NCBI RefSeq assembly: GCF_002813445.1
Contig: NZ_PHHD01000001.1
Coordinates: 1,860,001-1,924,000 of the forward strand
Length of the DNA stretch: 64,000 bases
Source: Pseudomonas tolaasii NCPPB 2192
GTDB taxonomy: Bacteria > Pseudomonadota > Gammaproteobacteria > Pseudomonadales > Pseudomonadaceae
Direction: 5' to 3'
In this document: positions 52,263-61,299 of the stretch, one piece after another
Numbering within the stretch: the first letter of the stretch is position 1
Layout of the letters: each line of letters opens with the position of its first letter
Notes under the pieces: generated by a model
What the model saw: the letters and a program-made list of their open reading frames with translations, nothing else
Database searches by the model: none
Told to the model about the DNA's origin: nothing
Made by a program: the position numbers and the translations under genes

Positions 52263-53711
52263 ATGGCTGCAAATGACACCACCCCGTTGATCGAAAGGCG
52301 TTCGATCGACTACATCCCGGAAGCGGAAAGACACGGTCGTCTATTGAGCCAGTTCACCCTGTGGATGGGTGCCAACCTGCAAATCACCGCGATTGTCACC
52401 GGGGCCCTGGCCGTGGTGCTGGGCGGTGACGTGTTCTGGTCGTTGATCGGCTTGCTGATCGGCCAATTGATCGGCGGCGGCGTGATGGCGTTGCATGCGG
52501 CGCAAGGGCCCAAGCTGGGCCTGCCGCAGATGATCTCCAGTCGGGTGCAGTTCGGCGTGTATGGCGCGGCGATTCCGATCGTGCTGGTGTGCCTGATGTA
52601 CCTGGGTTTCACCGCCACCGGGACAGTGTTGTCCGGCCAGGCGCTGGGCCAGTTGTTCGGGGTCAGTGACAGTGCCGGCATACTGATCTTTGCCAGTGTC
52701 ATCGTGCTGGTGACAGTACTCGGTTATCGGGTGATCCATTTCATTGGTCGTGTCGCCAGCGTCATTGGCGTGATCGCCTTTGTCTACCTGTTCAGCCGAC
52801 TGATGAGCCAGACCGATGTGGGCGCTCTCTTGCAGATCCGCCACTTCAGCTGGAGCAGCTTTCTGCTGGCGGTGTCGCTCGCGGCGTCCTGGCAGATCGC
52901 GTTCGGCCCTTACGTGGCGGACTACTCACGCTATTTGCCGAGCAATACGTCTTCGGTGAAAACCTTTCTCGCCGCGGGCGCCGGCTCGGTGATTGGCGCG
53001 CAGGTGGCCATGGTCCTCGGCGTGTTTGCCGCGGCCATGTCCAACGGGCAATTCGCCGGTCATGAAGTGGCCTACATCGTGGGCTTGAGTGGTACGGGTG
53101 CCACGGCTGCGCTGCTGTACTTCAGCATCGCGTTCGGCAAGGTCACCATCTCCACGCTCAACTCCTACGGCAGCTTCATGTGCATCGCCACCATCATCAG
53201 CGGTTTTCGTGGCCGCCTTGAGGTCACGCGCTTGCAGCGCCTGGTGTTCGTGCTGGTGATTGTCGGCACCGCGACCTTGATCGCCTTGCTCGGCCAGCAT
53301 TCGTTCCTCGGGGCGTTCAAGTCTTTCATCCTGTTTCTGCTGGCGTTCTTCACGCCGTGGAGCGCGATCAACCTGGTGGATTACTACTGCATCACCCGTG
53401 AACGCTACGACGTGCCGGCGCTGGCCGACCCGAACGGTCGTTATGGGCGTTGGAACCTGCTGGGTATCAGCGTGTATGTGTTTGGCGTGCTGGTGCAGTT
53501 GCCGTTCATCTCCACCAAGTTCTACACCGGCCCTCTGGTGGCCGCGCTGGGTGATGTGGACATTTCCTGGGTCATCGGTCTGGTCCTGCCCGCAGCGCTG
53601 TATTACCTGTGTGCGAAAAAATGGCACGGCACGGTGCCCGATCAACTGATCCTGCCGGTAGAGCAGGGCGCTACACCAACAACGACAAACAGGCTGGCTG
53701 CACAAGCCTGA
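52263..53711 (+). CDS. hutT: NCS1-family permease, probable urocanate transporter
   Basis: A 482-residue membrane protein with about 12 segments, of the cytosine/purine/allantoin permease (NCS1) family: RRSIDYIPEAERHGRLLSQF, then FTLWMGANLQITAIVTGAL near residues 30-50. The CodB-like gene at this place in the P. fluorescens hut locus has been named HutTu and assigned urocanate uptake; I infer the same here from position. AGAGG precedes the ATG at 52263. Substrate cannot be read from sequence alone. Confidence 0.82.
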   Translation: MAANDTTPLIERRSIDYIPEAERHGRLLSQFTLWMGANLQITAIVTGALAVVLGGDVFWSLIGLLIGQLIGGGVMALHAAQGPKLGLPQMISSRVQFGVYGAAIPIVLVCLMYLGFTATGTVLSGQALGQLFGVSDSAGILIFASVIVLVTVLGYRVIHFIGRVASVIGVIAFVYLFSRLMSQTDVGALLQIRHFSWSSFLLAVSLAASWQIAFGPYVADYSRYLPSNTSSVKTFLAAGAGSVIGAQVAMVLGVFAAAMSNGQFAGHEVAYIVGLSGTGATAALLYFSIAFGKVTISTLNSYGSFMCIATIISGFRGRLEVTRLQRLVFVLVIVGTATLIALLGQHSFLGAFKSFILFLLAFFTPWSAINLVDYYCITRERYDVPALADPNGRYGRWNLLGISVYVFGVLVQLPFISTKFYTGPLVAALGDVDISWVIGLVLPAALYYLCAKKWHGTVPDQLILPVEQGATPTTTNRLAAQA

Positions 53712-53780
53712 TGGGACGTGGACAGGGCAGGATGCCTACTGACTGCCGTAATCCATTTCAAGATTGGGAGCGTCACAACA

Positions 53781-54746
53781 ATGAAAATGAATAAGACCCT
53801 GATGGCTGCATTGATGTCTGCGGGCTTGCTGGCCAGCGCTGGTGCCCAGGCGGCCGGCTGGTGCGAATCCGGCAAGCCGGTGAAGTTCGCCGGCCTGAAC
53901 TGGGAAAGCGGCATGTTGCTCACCGACATCCTGCAAACCGTGCTGGAAAAAGGTTACGACTGCAAAACCGACAGTCTGCCGGGCAACTCCATCACCATGG
54001 AAAACGCCCTGAGCAGCAACGACATTCAGATCTTCGCCGAGGAGTGGGTAGGCCGCAGCGAAGTGTGGAACAAGGCCGAGAAGGCCGGCAAAGTCGTTGG
54101 CGTCGGCGCTCCGGTGGTTGGCGCGATTGAAGGCTGGTACGTGCCGCGCTACGTGATCGAAGGCGATGCCAAGCGCAAGCTGGAACCCAAGGCGCCGGAC
54201 CTGAAAAACATTGCCGACCTGGCCAAGTACGCCTCGGTGTTCAAGGACCAGGAAGAGCCGTCCAAGGGCCGTTTCTACAACTGCCCGGCCGGCTGGACCT
54301 GCGAGCTGGACAACAGCGAAATGCTGAAAAGCTATGGCCTGGAAAATTCCTACACCAACTTCCGCCCAGGCACCGGCCCGGCGCTGGATGCCGCCGTGCT
54401 GTCGAGCTACAAGCGTGGCGAGCCGATCCTGTTCTACTACTGGTCGCCCACGCCGCTGATGGGCCAGGTTGACCTGGTCAAGCTGGAAGAAAAGCCCGGC
54501 GTGGATAAAAGCGTGAGCATCAAGGTCGGCCTGTCCAAAACCTTCCATGAGCAGGCCCCGGAACTGGTGGCCGTGCTGGAGAAGGTCAACCTGCCAATCG
54601 ATTTGCTGAACCAGAACCTCGGTCGCATGGCCAAAGAGCGAATTGAGTCGCCAAAACTGGCGAAAATTTTCCTCAAGGAACATCCTGAAGTCTGGCACGC
54701 ATGGGTGAGCGACGACGCAGCCAAGAAAATCGACGCGGCCTTGTAG
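53781..54746 (+). CDS. hutX: ABC importer substrate-binding protein (glycine-betaine/proline type)
   Basis: A 321-residue periplasmic protein. The signal peptide MKMNKTLMAALMSAGLLASA ends near AQAA, then an OpuAC-type binding fold: GLNWESGMLLTDILQTVLEK, IFAEEWVGRSEVW, FYYWSPTPLM. Three Cys are present (GWCES, YDCK, YNCPAGWTCE has two more), suggesting disulfides. It begins a binding protein-permease-ATPase set inside the hut operon, so histidine is the likely ligand, as for HutX in other bacteria. GGGAG lies ten bases before the ATG. Confidence 0.85.
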   Translation: MKMNKTLMAALMSAGLLASAGAQAAGWCESGKPVKFAGLNWESGMLLTDILQTVLEKGYDCKTDSLPGNSITMENALSSNDIQIFAEEWVGRSEVWNKAEKAGKVVGVGAPVVGAIEGWYVPRYVIEGDAKRKLEPKAPDLKNIADLAKYASVFKDQEEPSKGRFYNCPAGWTCELDNSEMLKSYGLENSYTNFRPGTGPALDAAVLSSYKRGEPILFYYWSPTPLMGQVDLVKLEEKPGVDKSVSIKVGLSKTFHEQAPELVAVLEKVNLPIDLLNQNLGRMAKERIESPKLAKIFLKEHPEVWHAWVSDDAAKKIDAAL

Positions 54747-54818
54747 GTCAAGCGTGCCCGGCTACCCTCAGGGGCTGGCCGGGCACTTGGCCACAACCCA
54801 CTGGATCGAGAGCACGAT

Positions 54819-55670
54819 ATGTTTCCTGAGAGTTTTACGTTTTCCATCGCCGACTGGGTCAACGGTTGGGTGGACTCATTGGTCACCAACTACGGCGATG
54901 TGTTCCGGCATATTTCCGACACGCTGTTGTGGGCCATCGTCAACCTGGAAGGCTTGCTGCGCGCAGCGCCGTGGTGGCTGATGCTGGCCATTGTCGGTGC
55001 TGTCGCCTGGCACGCCACCCGCAAGGTGGTGACCACGGCGGTGATCGTCGGTTTGCTGTTTCTGGTAGGTGCCGTTGGCCTGTGGGACAAGCTGATGCAA
55101 ACCCTGGCCTTGATGATGGTCGCCACGGTGATATCGGTGCTGATCGGCATCCCGCTGGGCATTCTGTCGGCACGCAGCAATCGCCTGCGCTCGGTGTTGA
55201 TGCCGTTGCTCGACATCATGCAAACCATGCCGAGCTTCGTGTACCTGATCCCGGTGCTGATGCTGTTCGGCCTGGGCAAGGTCCCGGCGATTTTCGCCAC
55301 GGTGATCTACGCCGCCCCGCCACTGATTCGCCTGACCGACCTGGGCATTCGCCAGGTTGACGGCGAAGTCATGGAAGCCATCAATGCCTTCGGTGCCAAC
55401 CGCTGGCAGCAACTGTTCGGCGTGCAACTGCCGCTGGCGTTGCCGAGCATCATGGCCGGTATCAACCAGACCACCATGATGGCGCTGTCGATGGTGGTAA
55501 TCGCCTCGATGATCGGTGCCCGTGGCCTGGGTGAAGACGTACTCGTCGGCATCCAGACCCTCAACGTCGGTCGCGGCCTCGAAGCGGGCCTGGCGATCGT
55601 GATTCTCGCAGTGGTCATCGACCGCATTACCCAGGCCTATGGTCGTCCACGGCATGAGGCGAGCAAATGA
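54819..55670 (+). CDS. hutW: ABC importer permease (glycine-betaine/proline type)
   Basis: A 283-residue inner-membrane permease with about 6-7 segments. The EAA loop is near IRQVDGEVMEAINAFGANRWQ, and TMPSFVYLIPVLMLFGLGKVP is the ProW-type signature. GAGAGC precedes the ATG. Its stop overlaps the ATPase gene start by four bases. Partner of the binding protein and ATPase on either side. Confidence 0.9.
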   Translation: MFPESFTFSIADWVNGWVDSLVTNYGDVFRHISDTLLWAIVNLEGLLRAAPWWLMLAIVGAVAWHATRKVVTTAVIVGLLFLVGAVGLWDKLMQTLALMMVATVISVLIGIPLGILSARSNRLRSVLMPLLDIMQTMPSFVYLIPVLMLFGLGKVPAIFATVIYAAPPLIRLTDLGIRQVDGEVMEAINAFGANRWQQLFGVQLPLALPSIMAGINQTTMMALSMVVIASMIGARGLGEDVLVGIQTLNVGRGLEAGLAIVILAVVIDRITQAYGRPRHEASK

Positions 55671-56491
55671 CTACTGTCAGCAAAATCGAAGTTAAAAACG
55701 TCTTCAAGATCTTCGGCGCCCGTTCCAAGGACGCGCTGGCGATGGTTGGCCAGGGCAAGACCAAGGACCAGGTGCTGGCCGAGACCGGCTGCGTGGTCGG
55801 CGTGAACGACCTGTCGCTGAGTATCGGCACCGGCGAGATCTTCGTGATCATGGGCCTGTCGGGTTCCGGCAAGTCCACCCTGGTGCGCCACTTCAACCGC
55901 CTGATCGACCCCACCAGCGGCGCGATTTTGGTGGACGGCGAAGACATCCTGCAACTGGACATGGACGCCCTGCGCCAATTCCGTCGGCACAAGATCAGCA
56001 TGGTGTTCCAGAGCTTCGGCCTGCTGCCCCACAAGAGCGTGCTCGACAACGTCGCCTACGGCTTGAAAGTGCGTGGCGAAACCAAGCAGGTCTGCGCCGA
56101 GCGCGCCCTGCACTGGATCGAAACCGTGGGCCTCAAAGGCTACGAAAACAAATACCCGCACCAGCTCTCCGGCGGCATGCGCCAGCGTGTGGGCCTGGCT
56201 CGTGCACTGGCGGCTGATACCGACATCATCCTGATGGACGAAGCCTTCAGCGCCCTCGACCCGTTGATCCGCGCCGAGATGCAGGACCAGTTGCTGGAAC
56301 TGCAAAAGACCCTGCACAAAACCATCGTGTTCATCACCCACGACCTCGACGAGGCCGTGCGCATCGGCAACCGCATTGCGATCCTCAAGGACGGCAAGCT
56401 GATCCAGGTCGGCACGCCCCGGGAGATCCTGCATTCGCCGGCGGATGAGTATGTGGACCGGTTCGTGCAGCGGCGTGCGGCGGTGGTCTGA
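55667..56491 (+). CDS. hutV: ABC importer ATPase (glycine-betaine/proline type)
   Basis: A 274-residue ATPase: Walker A GLSGSGKST near 65, Q-loop VFQSFGL, signature LSGGMRQRVGLARAL, Walker B IILMDEAFSALD, H-loop ITHDLDEA. The N-terminal extension (SKDALAMVGQGKTKDQVLAE) is typical of ProV-like ATPases; the C-terminal CBS domains of OpuA-type proteins are absent, as in the HutV group. Translationally coupled to the permease. Confidence 0.92.
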   Translation: MTTVSKIEVKNVFKIFGARSKDALAMVGQGKTKDQVLAETGCVVGVNDLSLSIGTGEIFVIMGLSGSGKSTLVRHFNRLIDPTSGAILVDGEDILQLDMDALRQFRRHKISMVFQSFGLLPHKSVLDNVAYGLKVRGETKQVCAERALHWIETVGLKGYENKYPHQLSGGMRQRVGLARALAADTDIILMDEAFSALDPLIRAEMQDQLLELQKTLHKTIVFITHDLDEAVRIGNRIAILKDGKLIQVGTPREILHSPADEYVDRFVQRRAAVV

Positions 56492-56520
56492 TCCCGATTG
56501 TGTGGTGAGCCGGCTGGCGC

Positions 56521-56599
56521 CATCGCAGGCAAGCCAGCTCCCACCTTTGAAAGTATTCACAGTTCAAAATGTGGGAGCTGGCTTGCCTGCGATGAGGCC
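56521..56599. repeat. REPIN in inverted order, within the hut operon
   Basis: CATCGCAGGCAAGCCAGC on the left and GCTGGCTTGCCTGCGATG on the right, with the GTGGGAGC ends facing inward around a short AT-rich spacer. It lies between hutV and the first hutH gene. Confidence 0.88.
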
Positions 56600-56634
56600 A
56601 GTGAAGCTGCACAAGAATTGAAGAAGGTATGAAG

Positions 56635-58158
56635 ATGTCCCAGGCAGCAAAAATCATCATCGCCGACGCCCCGTTGCGCTGGCAGGACGTGGTCGCCGTC
56701 GCCCGTCACGGCGCCGTGCTCGAACTCTCGGGCCAGGCCTGGGCGCGCATCGACAATGCCCAGGCCATCGTGCAACGCATCGTCACCAGCGGCGAACGCG
56801 CCTATGGCGTGAACACCGGCCTCGGCGCGCTGTGCAACGTGTCGCTCAAGGGCGAGCAACTCAGCCAACTGTCGCGCAACACGCTGCTGAGCCATGCCTG
56901 CGGCGTCGGCCCGGTGCTCAGCGATGAACAAACCCGCGCGATCATCTGCGCCGCCATCATCAACTACAGCCACGGCAAATCCGGCCTGCACCCGCAGGTG
57001 GTGCATTCGCTGCTGGCGCTGCTCAACCACGGCATCACACCGCAGGTTCCGTCTCAGGGTTCGGTGGGTTACCTGACCCACATGGCCCACGTCGGCGTGG
57101 CACTGTTGGGGGTCGGCAATGTGAGCTACAAAGGCCAGATCGTTGCGGCGCAACAGGCCCTGAGCGCTGAAGGTCTGCAGCCTGTCGTCCTCGGCGCCAA
57201 GGACGGCCTTTGCCTGGTCAACGGCACGCCATGCATGACCGGCCTGAGCTGCCTGGCGCTCGCCGACGCTCACCATCTGCTGCAATGGGCCGACGTGATC
57301 GGCGCAATGAGCTTTGAAGCCCTGCGCGGGCAGATCGATGCCTTCGATGAAGAAATCATCGCGCTCAAGCCACACCCTGGCATGCAGCAAGTGGGCATCA
57401 ACCTGCGCGCCTTGCTCGACGGCAGCGAGGTGATCGCCAGCAGCAAAGGCATCCGCACCCAGGACGCCTTGAGCATCCGTTCGATCCCGCAGATTCACGG
57501 CGCCGCGCGTGATCAAGTGGAGCACGCCACCCGCCAGATCGAGACCGAACTCAACAGCGCCACCGACAACCCGCTGGTCCTCGGCACGCCGGACCACTAC
57601 CGCGTGGTGTCCCAGGCCAACCCGCACGGCCAGTCGGTAGCACTGGCGGCGGACATGCTGGCGATTGCCATGGCCGAAATCGGTTCCGTCGCCGAACGCC
57701 GCCTGGATCGGCTGATCAACCCGCACGTCAGCGGCTTGCCGGCGTTCCTGGTCAGCAACCCGGGGGTCAACTCCGGGATGATGATCGTGCAGTACGTCGC
57801 CGCCTCGCTGTGTGGGCAAAACCGCCAGCTGGCACAACCGGCGGTGCTCGACAACTTCGTCACCTCGGGCCTGCAGGAAGACCACCTGAGCATGGGCACC
57901 AACTCCGCGCTCAAGCTGCACCAACTGTTGGGCAACGTGAGCCAAATCCTTGCCATCGAGTACCTGTTGGCGGCCCAGGCGTTCGAATTTCTCAAGGACC
58001 AGCGCTTCGGCGCAGGCACCGACAGCGCCTGGCGTTTGCTGCGTGAAAAAGTCCCGGCCTACGAGCAGGATCGCTGGTTGGCGCCGGACATCGCGACCAC
58101 CGCCGCGTTGCTCAAAGACACCGCTTTGCTATGCCAGACAATCCCCCATTTGCACTGA
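56635..58158 (+). CDS. hutH1: Histidine ammonia-lyase paralog lacking the MIO triad
   Basis: A 507-residue member of the aromatic amino-acid lyase family. It keeps RAYGVNTGLG (Tyr57), LSHACGVG (His87), the loop Asn in LVNGTP, TQDALSIR with the Gln and Arg, and the Glu in LQEDHLSM. But where active enzymes read GSVGASGDLAPLAH, this one reads GSVGYLTHMAH (142-152): Ala-Ser-Gly is gone and three residues are missing in frame. The Tyr two residues before the SxR of the YSLR motif is Leu here. It probably cannot deaminate histidine. The ATG at 56635 is seven bases after AGG; the ATG at 56629 is too close. Confidence 0.88.
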   Translation: MSQAAKIIIADAPLRWQDVVAVARHGAVLELSGQAWARIDNAQAIVQRIVTSGERAYGVNTGLGALCNVSLKGEQLSQLSRNTLLSHACGVGPVLSDEQTRAIICAAIINYSHGKSGLHPQVVHSLLALLNHGITPQVPSQGSVGYLTHMAHVGVALLGVGNVSYKGQIVAAQQALSAEGLQPVVLGAKDGLCLVNGTPCMTGLSCLALADAHHLLQWADVIGAMSFEALRGQIDAFDEEIIALKPHPGMQQVGINLRALLDGSEVIASSKGIRTQDALSIRSIPQIHGAARDQVEHATRQIETELNSATDNPLVLGTPDHYRVVSQANPHGQSVALAADMLAIAMAEIGSVAERRLDRLINPHVSGLPAFLVSNPGVNSGMMIVQYVAASLCGQNRQLAQPAVLDNFVTSGLQEDHLSMGTNSALKLHQLLGNVSQILAIEYLLAAQAFEFLKDQRFGAGTDSAWRLLREKVPAYEQDRWLAPDIATTAALLKDTALLCQTIPHLH

Positions 58159-58195
58159 CTACTTTTTCAAAAGAACAATTCAAAGGAGCATGAAT

Positions 58196-59728
58196 GTGAC
58201 TGCGCTAAATTTGATTCCAGGCCAACTGAGCCTCGCCCAACTGCGGGCCATCTACCAGCAGCCGGTAACCCTCAGTCTGGATGACAGCGCCACGGCGCAG
58301 ATCGACGCCAGTGTGGCCTGCGTGGAGCAGATTCTCGCCGAGAACCGCACCGCCTACGGCATCAACACCGGTTTCGGCCTGCTGGCCTCGACCCGCATTG
58401 CCAGTGAAGACCTGGAAAACCTCCAGCGTTCCCTGGTGCTGTCCCACGCCGCCGGCGTCGGTGAGCCGATCAGCGACGCGCTGGTGCGGCTGGTCATGGT
58501 GCTCAAGGTCAACAGCCTCAGCCGCGGGTTCTCCGGGATCCGCCGCCAGGTGATCGACGCGCTGATCGCACTGATCAACGCTGAGGTGTACCCACACATT
58601 CCTCTGAAAGGTTCGGTCGGTGCCTCCGGTGACCTGGCGCCCTTGGCGCACATGTCCCTGGTGCTGCTGGGCGAAGGCAAGGCGCGCTACAAGGGGCAAT
58701 GGCTGCAAGCCACCGAAGCACTGAAAATCGCCGGGCTCACGCCGCTGACCCTCGCCGCCAAGGAAGGCCTGGCGCTGCTCAACGGCACCCAGGTGTCCAC
58801 CGCTTACGCATTGCGTGGCCTGTTCGAAGGCGAAGACCTGTTCGCCGGCGCCCTGGCGTGCGGCGCACTCACCGTGGAAGCGGTGCTGGGTTCGCGCTCG
58901 CCGTTCGACGCTCGCATTCATGCTGCGCGCGGCCAGCGTGGGCAGATCGATGCGGCAGCAGCCTACCGTGACCTGCTCGGCGAAAGCAGCCAGGTGTCCC
59001 AGTCGCACCAGAACTGCGACAAGGTGCAAGACCCGTATTCCCTGCGTTGCCAGCCACAGGTCATGGGCGCCTGCCTGACCCAGTTCCGCCAGGCCGCTGA
59101 AGTGCTGGTGGTGGAAGCCAACGCCGTGTCGGATAACCCGCTGGTGTTTGCCGCCGAAGGCGACGTGATCTCCGGGGGCAACTTCCACGCTGAGCCGGTG
59201 GCCATGGCTGCCGACAACATGGCCCTGGCCATCGCGGAAATCGGTTCCCTCAGCGAGCGCCGTATCTCGTTGATGATGGACAAGCATATGTCGCAACTGC
59301 CGCCGTTTCTGGTGGGCAATGGCGGGGTGAACTCCGGTTTCATGATCGCCCAGGTGACCGCTGCCGCGCTCGCCAGCGAGAACAAGGCACTGGCCCACCC
59401 ACACAGCGTGGACAGCCTGCCGACGTCGGCCAACCAGGAAGACCACGTTTCCATGGCCCCGGCCGCAGGCAAGCGCCTGTGGGAAATGGCTGAAAACACC
59501 CGTGGCGTGCTGGCGGTCGAGTGGCTGGCGGCGTGCCAGGGCCTGGACCTGCGCGACGGCCTGAAAACTTCGACCAAGCTGGAAAAGGCGCGCGGCATCT
59601 TGCGTGACAAAGTGGCGTTCTATGAGAAAGACCGTTTCTTTGCCCCCGACATCAACGCCGCCAGCGAACTGCTCGCCAGCCGCTGCCTGAATGAGTTGGT
59701 GCCGGCCAAGTTGCTGCCAAGCCTTTAA
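58196..59728 (+). CDS. hutH: Histidine ammonia-lyase
   Basis: First step of histidine breakdown: histidine to urocanate and ammonia, using a self-made MIO cofactor. The 510 residues match P. putida HutH in length. MIO triad Ala143-Ser144-Gly145 in GSVGASGDLAP; Tyr54 in TAYGINTGFG; LSHAAGVG; QDPYSLRCQPQ; NQEDHVSMAP. The start is GTG at 58196, seven bases after AAGGAG; the ATG at 58190 is too near that site. It is the catalytically complete copy of the pair. Confidence 0.97.
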   Translation: MTALNLIPGQLSLAQLRAIYQQPVTLSLDDSATAQIDASVACVEQILAENRTAYGINTGFGLLASTRIASEDLENLQRSLVLSHAAGVGEPISDALVRLVMVLKVNSLSRGFSGIRRQVIDALIALINAEVYPHIPLKGSVGASGDLAPLAHMSLVLLGEGKARYKGQWLQATEALKIAGLTPLTLAAKEGLALLNGTQVSTAYALRGLFEGEDLFAGALACGALTVEAVLGSRSPFDARIHAARGQRGQIDAAAAYRDLLGESSQVSQSHQNCDKVQDPYSLRCQPQVMGACLTQFRQAAEVLVVEANAVSDNPLVFAAEGDVISGGNFHAEPVAMAADNMALAIAEIGSLSERRISLMMDKHMSQLPPFLVGNGGVNSGFMIAQVTAAALASENKALAHPHSVDSLPTSANQEDHVSMAPAAGKRLWEMAENTRGVLAVEWLAACQGLDLRDGLKTSTKLEKARGILRDKVAFYEKDRFFAPDINAASELLASRCLNELVPAKLLPSL

Positions 59729-59745
59729 GACTGACGCAGATCCAG

Positions 59746-59834
59746 TGTGGGAGCTGGCTTGCCTGCGATAGCGGTGTATCAGTTAAAGATGTATCAACTG
59801 ACAGATAGCTATCGCAGGCAAGCCAGCTCCCACA
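59746..59834. repeat. REPIN within the hut operon
   Basis: Arms TGTGGGAGCTGGCTTGCC and GGCAAGCCAGCTCCCACA around a mid part with TGTATCAGTT/AACTGACA. It lies between hutH and the APC permease gene. Confidence 0.9.
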
Positions 59835-59874
59835 GTACTGAGTTTCTCGGGATAAAAATAATTAGGGAAGAGAA

Positions 59875-61284
59875 ATGCACACGCAAGAAAAGGGTTTGAA
59901 ACGCGGGCTAAGCGCCCGACATATTCGCTTCATGGCACTCGGTTCCGCGATCGGCACCGGGCTGTTTTATGGCTCCGCCTCGGCCATCCAGATGGCCGGC
60001 CCCGCCGTGCTGCTGGCCTACCTGATCGGCGGCGCCGCCGTGTTCATGGTGATGCGCGCCCTGGGCGAGATGGCTGTGCACAACCCGGTGGCCGGCTCTT
60101 TCGGCCAGTACGCCAGCACCTACCTGGGCCCCATGGCCGGTTTTATCCTCGGCTGGACCTACGCGTTTGAAATGATCATTGTCTGCCTGGCCGACGTGAC
60201 GGCGTTTGGCATCTACATGGGCTTCTGGTTTCCCGAAGTCGCCCGCTGGGTCTGGGTGCTCGGCATCGTGTTTTTGATCGGCGGCCTGAACCTGTGCAAC
60301 GTCAAAGTGTTTGGCGAAATGGAGTTCTGGCTGTCGCTGCTCAAGGTGGGCGCCATCGTCGCGATGATCCTCGGTGGCTTCGGCATCATGCTGTTCGGCA
60401 TTCACTCGGCGGGCGAGACCCAGGCCAGCGGTATCAGCAACCTGTGGGCCCACGGCGGCTTCCTGCCCAACGGCGTCGGCGGCCTGATCGCCTCGTTCGC
60501 GGTGGTGATGTTTGCCTTCGGCGGCATCGAAATCATCGGCATCACCGCCGGTGAAGCCAAAGACCCGCAACGCGTGATCCCCAAGGCGATCAACGCCGTG
60601 CCGCTGCGTATCCTGTTGTTCTACGTGCTGACCCTGTTTGTGCTGATGGCCATCTACCCATGGCCGCAGATCGGCAGCCAGGGCAGTCCATTCGTGCAGA
60701 TCTTCAGCAACCTGGGCATCGGCTCGGCGGCGACCATCCTCAATATCGTGGTGATCTCGGCGGCGGTATCGGCCATCAACAGCGACATCTTCGGCGCCGG
60801 CCGCATGATGTACGGCCTGGCCCAGCAAGGGCAGGCGCCCAAGGGGTTTGCGCAGCTGTCGAAACACGGCGTGCCATGGATGACCGTGGTGGTGATGGGC
60901 GCAGCGTTGCTCGGCGGCGTGGTGCTCAACTACCTGATCCCGGAAAACGTGTTCCTGCTGATCGCCTCGATCGCCACCTTCGCCACCGTGTGGGTGTGGC
61001 TGATGATTTTGTTTACCCAGGTCGCCATGCGCCGCTCCATGACCAAAGAGCAGGTGGCCGAACTGAAATTCCCGGTGCCGTTCTGGCCCTATGCGCCGGC
61101 GGCGGCCATTGTGTTCATGCTGTTCGTGTTTGGCGTGCTGGGTTATTTCCCGGACACCCAGGCGGCCTTGCTGGTCGGTGCCGTGTGGATCGTATTGCTG
61201 GTCATCGCCTATCTGCTGTGGGTCAAACCTGCTGCCGGGCAAGCGGCCAAAGTCCATTACGACCCGGCTTTGTCTCATCGATAA
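59875..61284 (+). CDS. hutT: APC-family amino-acid permease, probable histidine transporter
   Basis: A 469-residue membrane protein with about 12 segments of the AAT group: LSARHIRFMALGSAIGTGLF near residues 11-30, close to proline/histidine permeases. In SBW25 the equivalent gene (HutTh) is reported as the main histidine importer. Its position between hutH and hutI supports histidine as substrate. GGGAAGAG precedes the ATG. Confidence 0.87.
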   Translation: MHTQEKGLKRGLSARHIRFMALGSAIGTGLFYGSASAIQMAGPAVLLAYLIGGAAVFMVMRALGEMAVHNPVAGSFGQYASTYLGPMAGFILGWTYAFEMIIVCLADVTAFGIYMGFWFPEVARWVWVLGIVFLIGGLNLCNVKVFGEMEFWLSLLKVGAIVAMILGGFGIMLFGIHSAGETQASGISNLWAHGGFLPNGVGGLIASFAVVMFAFGGIEIIGITAGEAKDPQRVIPKAINAVPLRILLFYVLTLFVLMAIYPWPQIGSQGSPFVQIFSNLGIGSAATILNIVVISAAVSAINSDIFGAGRMMYGLAQQGQAPKGFAQLSKHGVPWMTVVVMGAALLGGVVLNYLIPENVFLLIASIATFATVWVWLMILFTQVAMRRSMTKEQVAELKFPVPFWPYAPAAAIVFMLFVFGVLGYFPDTQAALLVGAVWIVLLVIAYLLWVKPAAGQAAKVHYDPALSHR

Positions 61285-61299
61285 CTTAGGGAGGCGTTG

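Noticed and set aside
50517..52334. A 605-codon minus-strand open frame over hutU
   Set aside because: Antisense shadow of urocanase; codon pattern is the mirror of the real gene.
57061..57093. Frameshift or sequencing error as the cause of the missing MIO triad in hutH1
   Set aside because: The frame is continuous on both sides, the change is a clean three-codon loss with substitutions, and a second active-site residue also differs.
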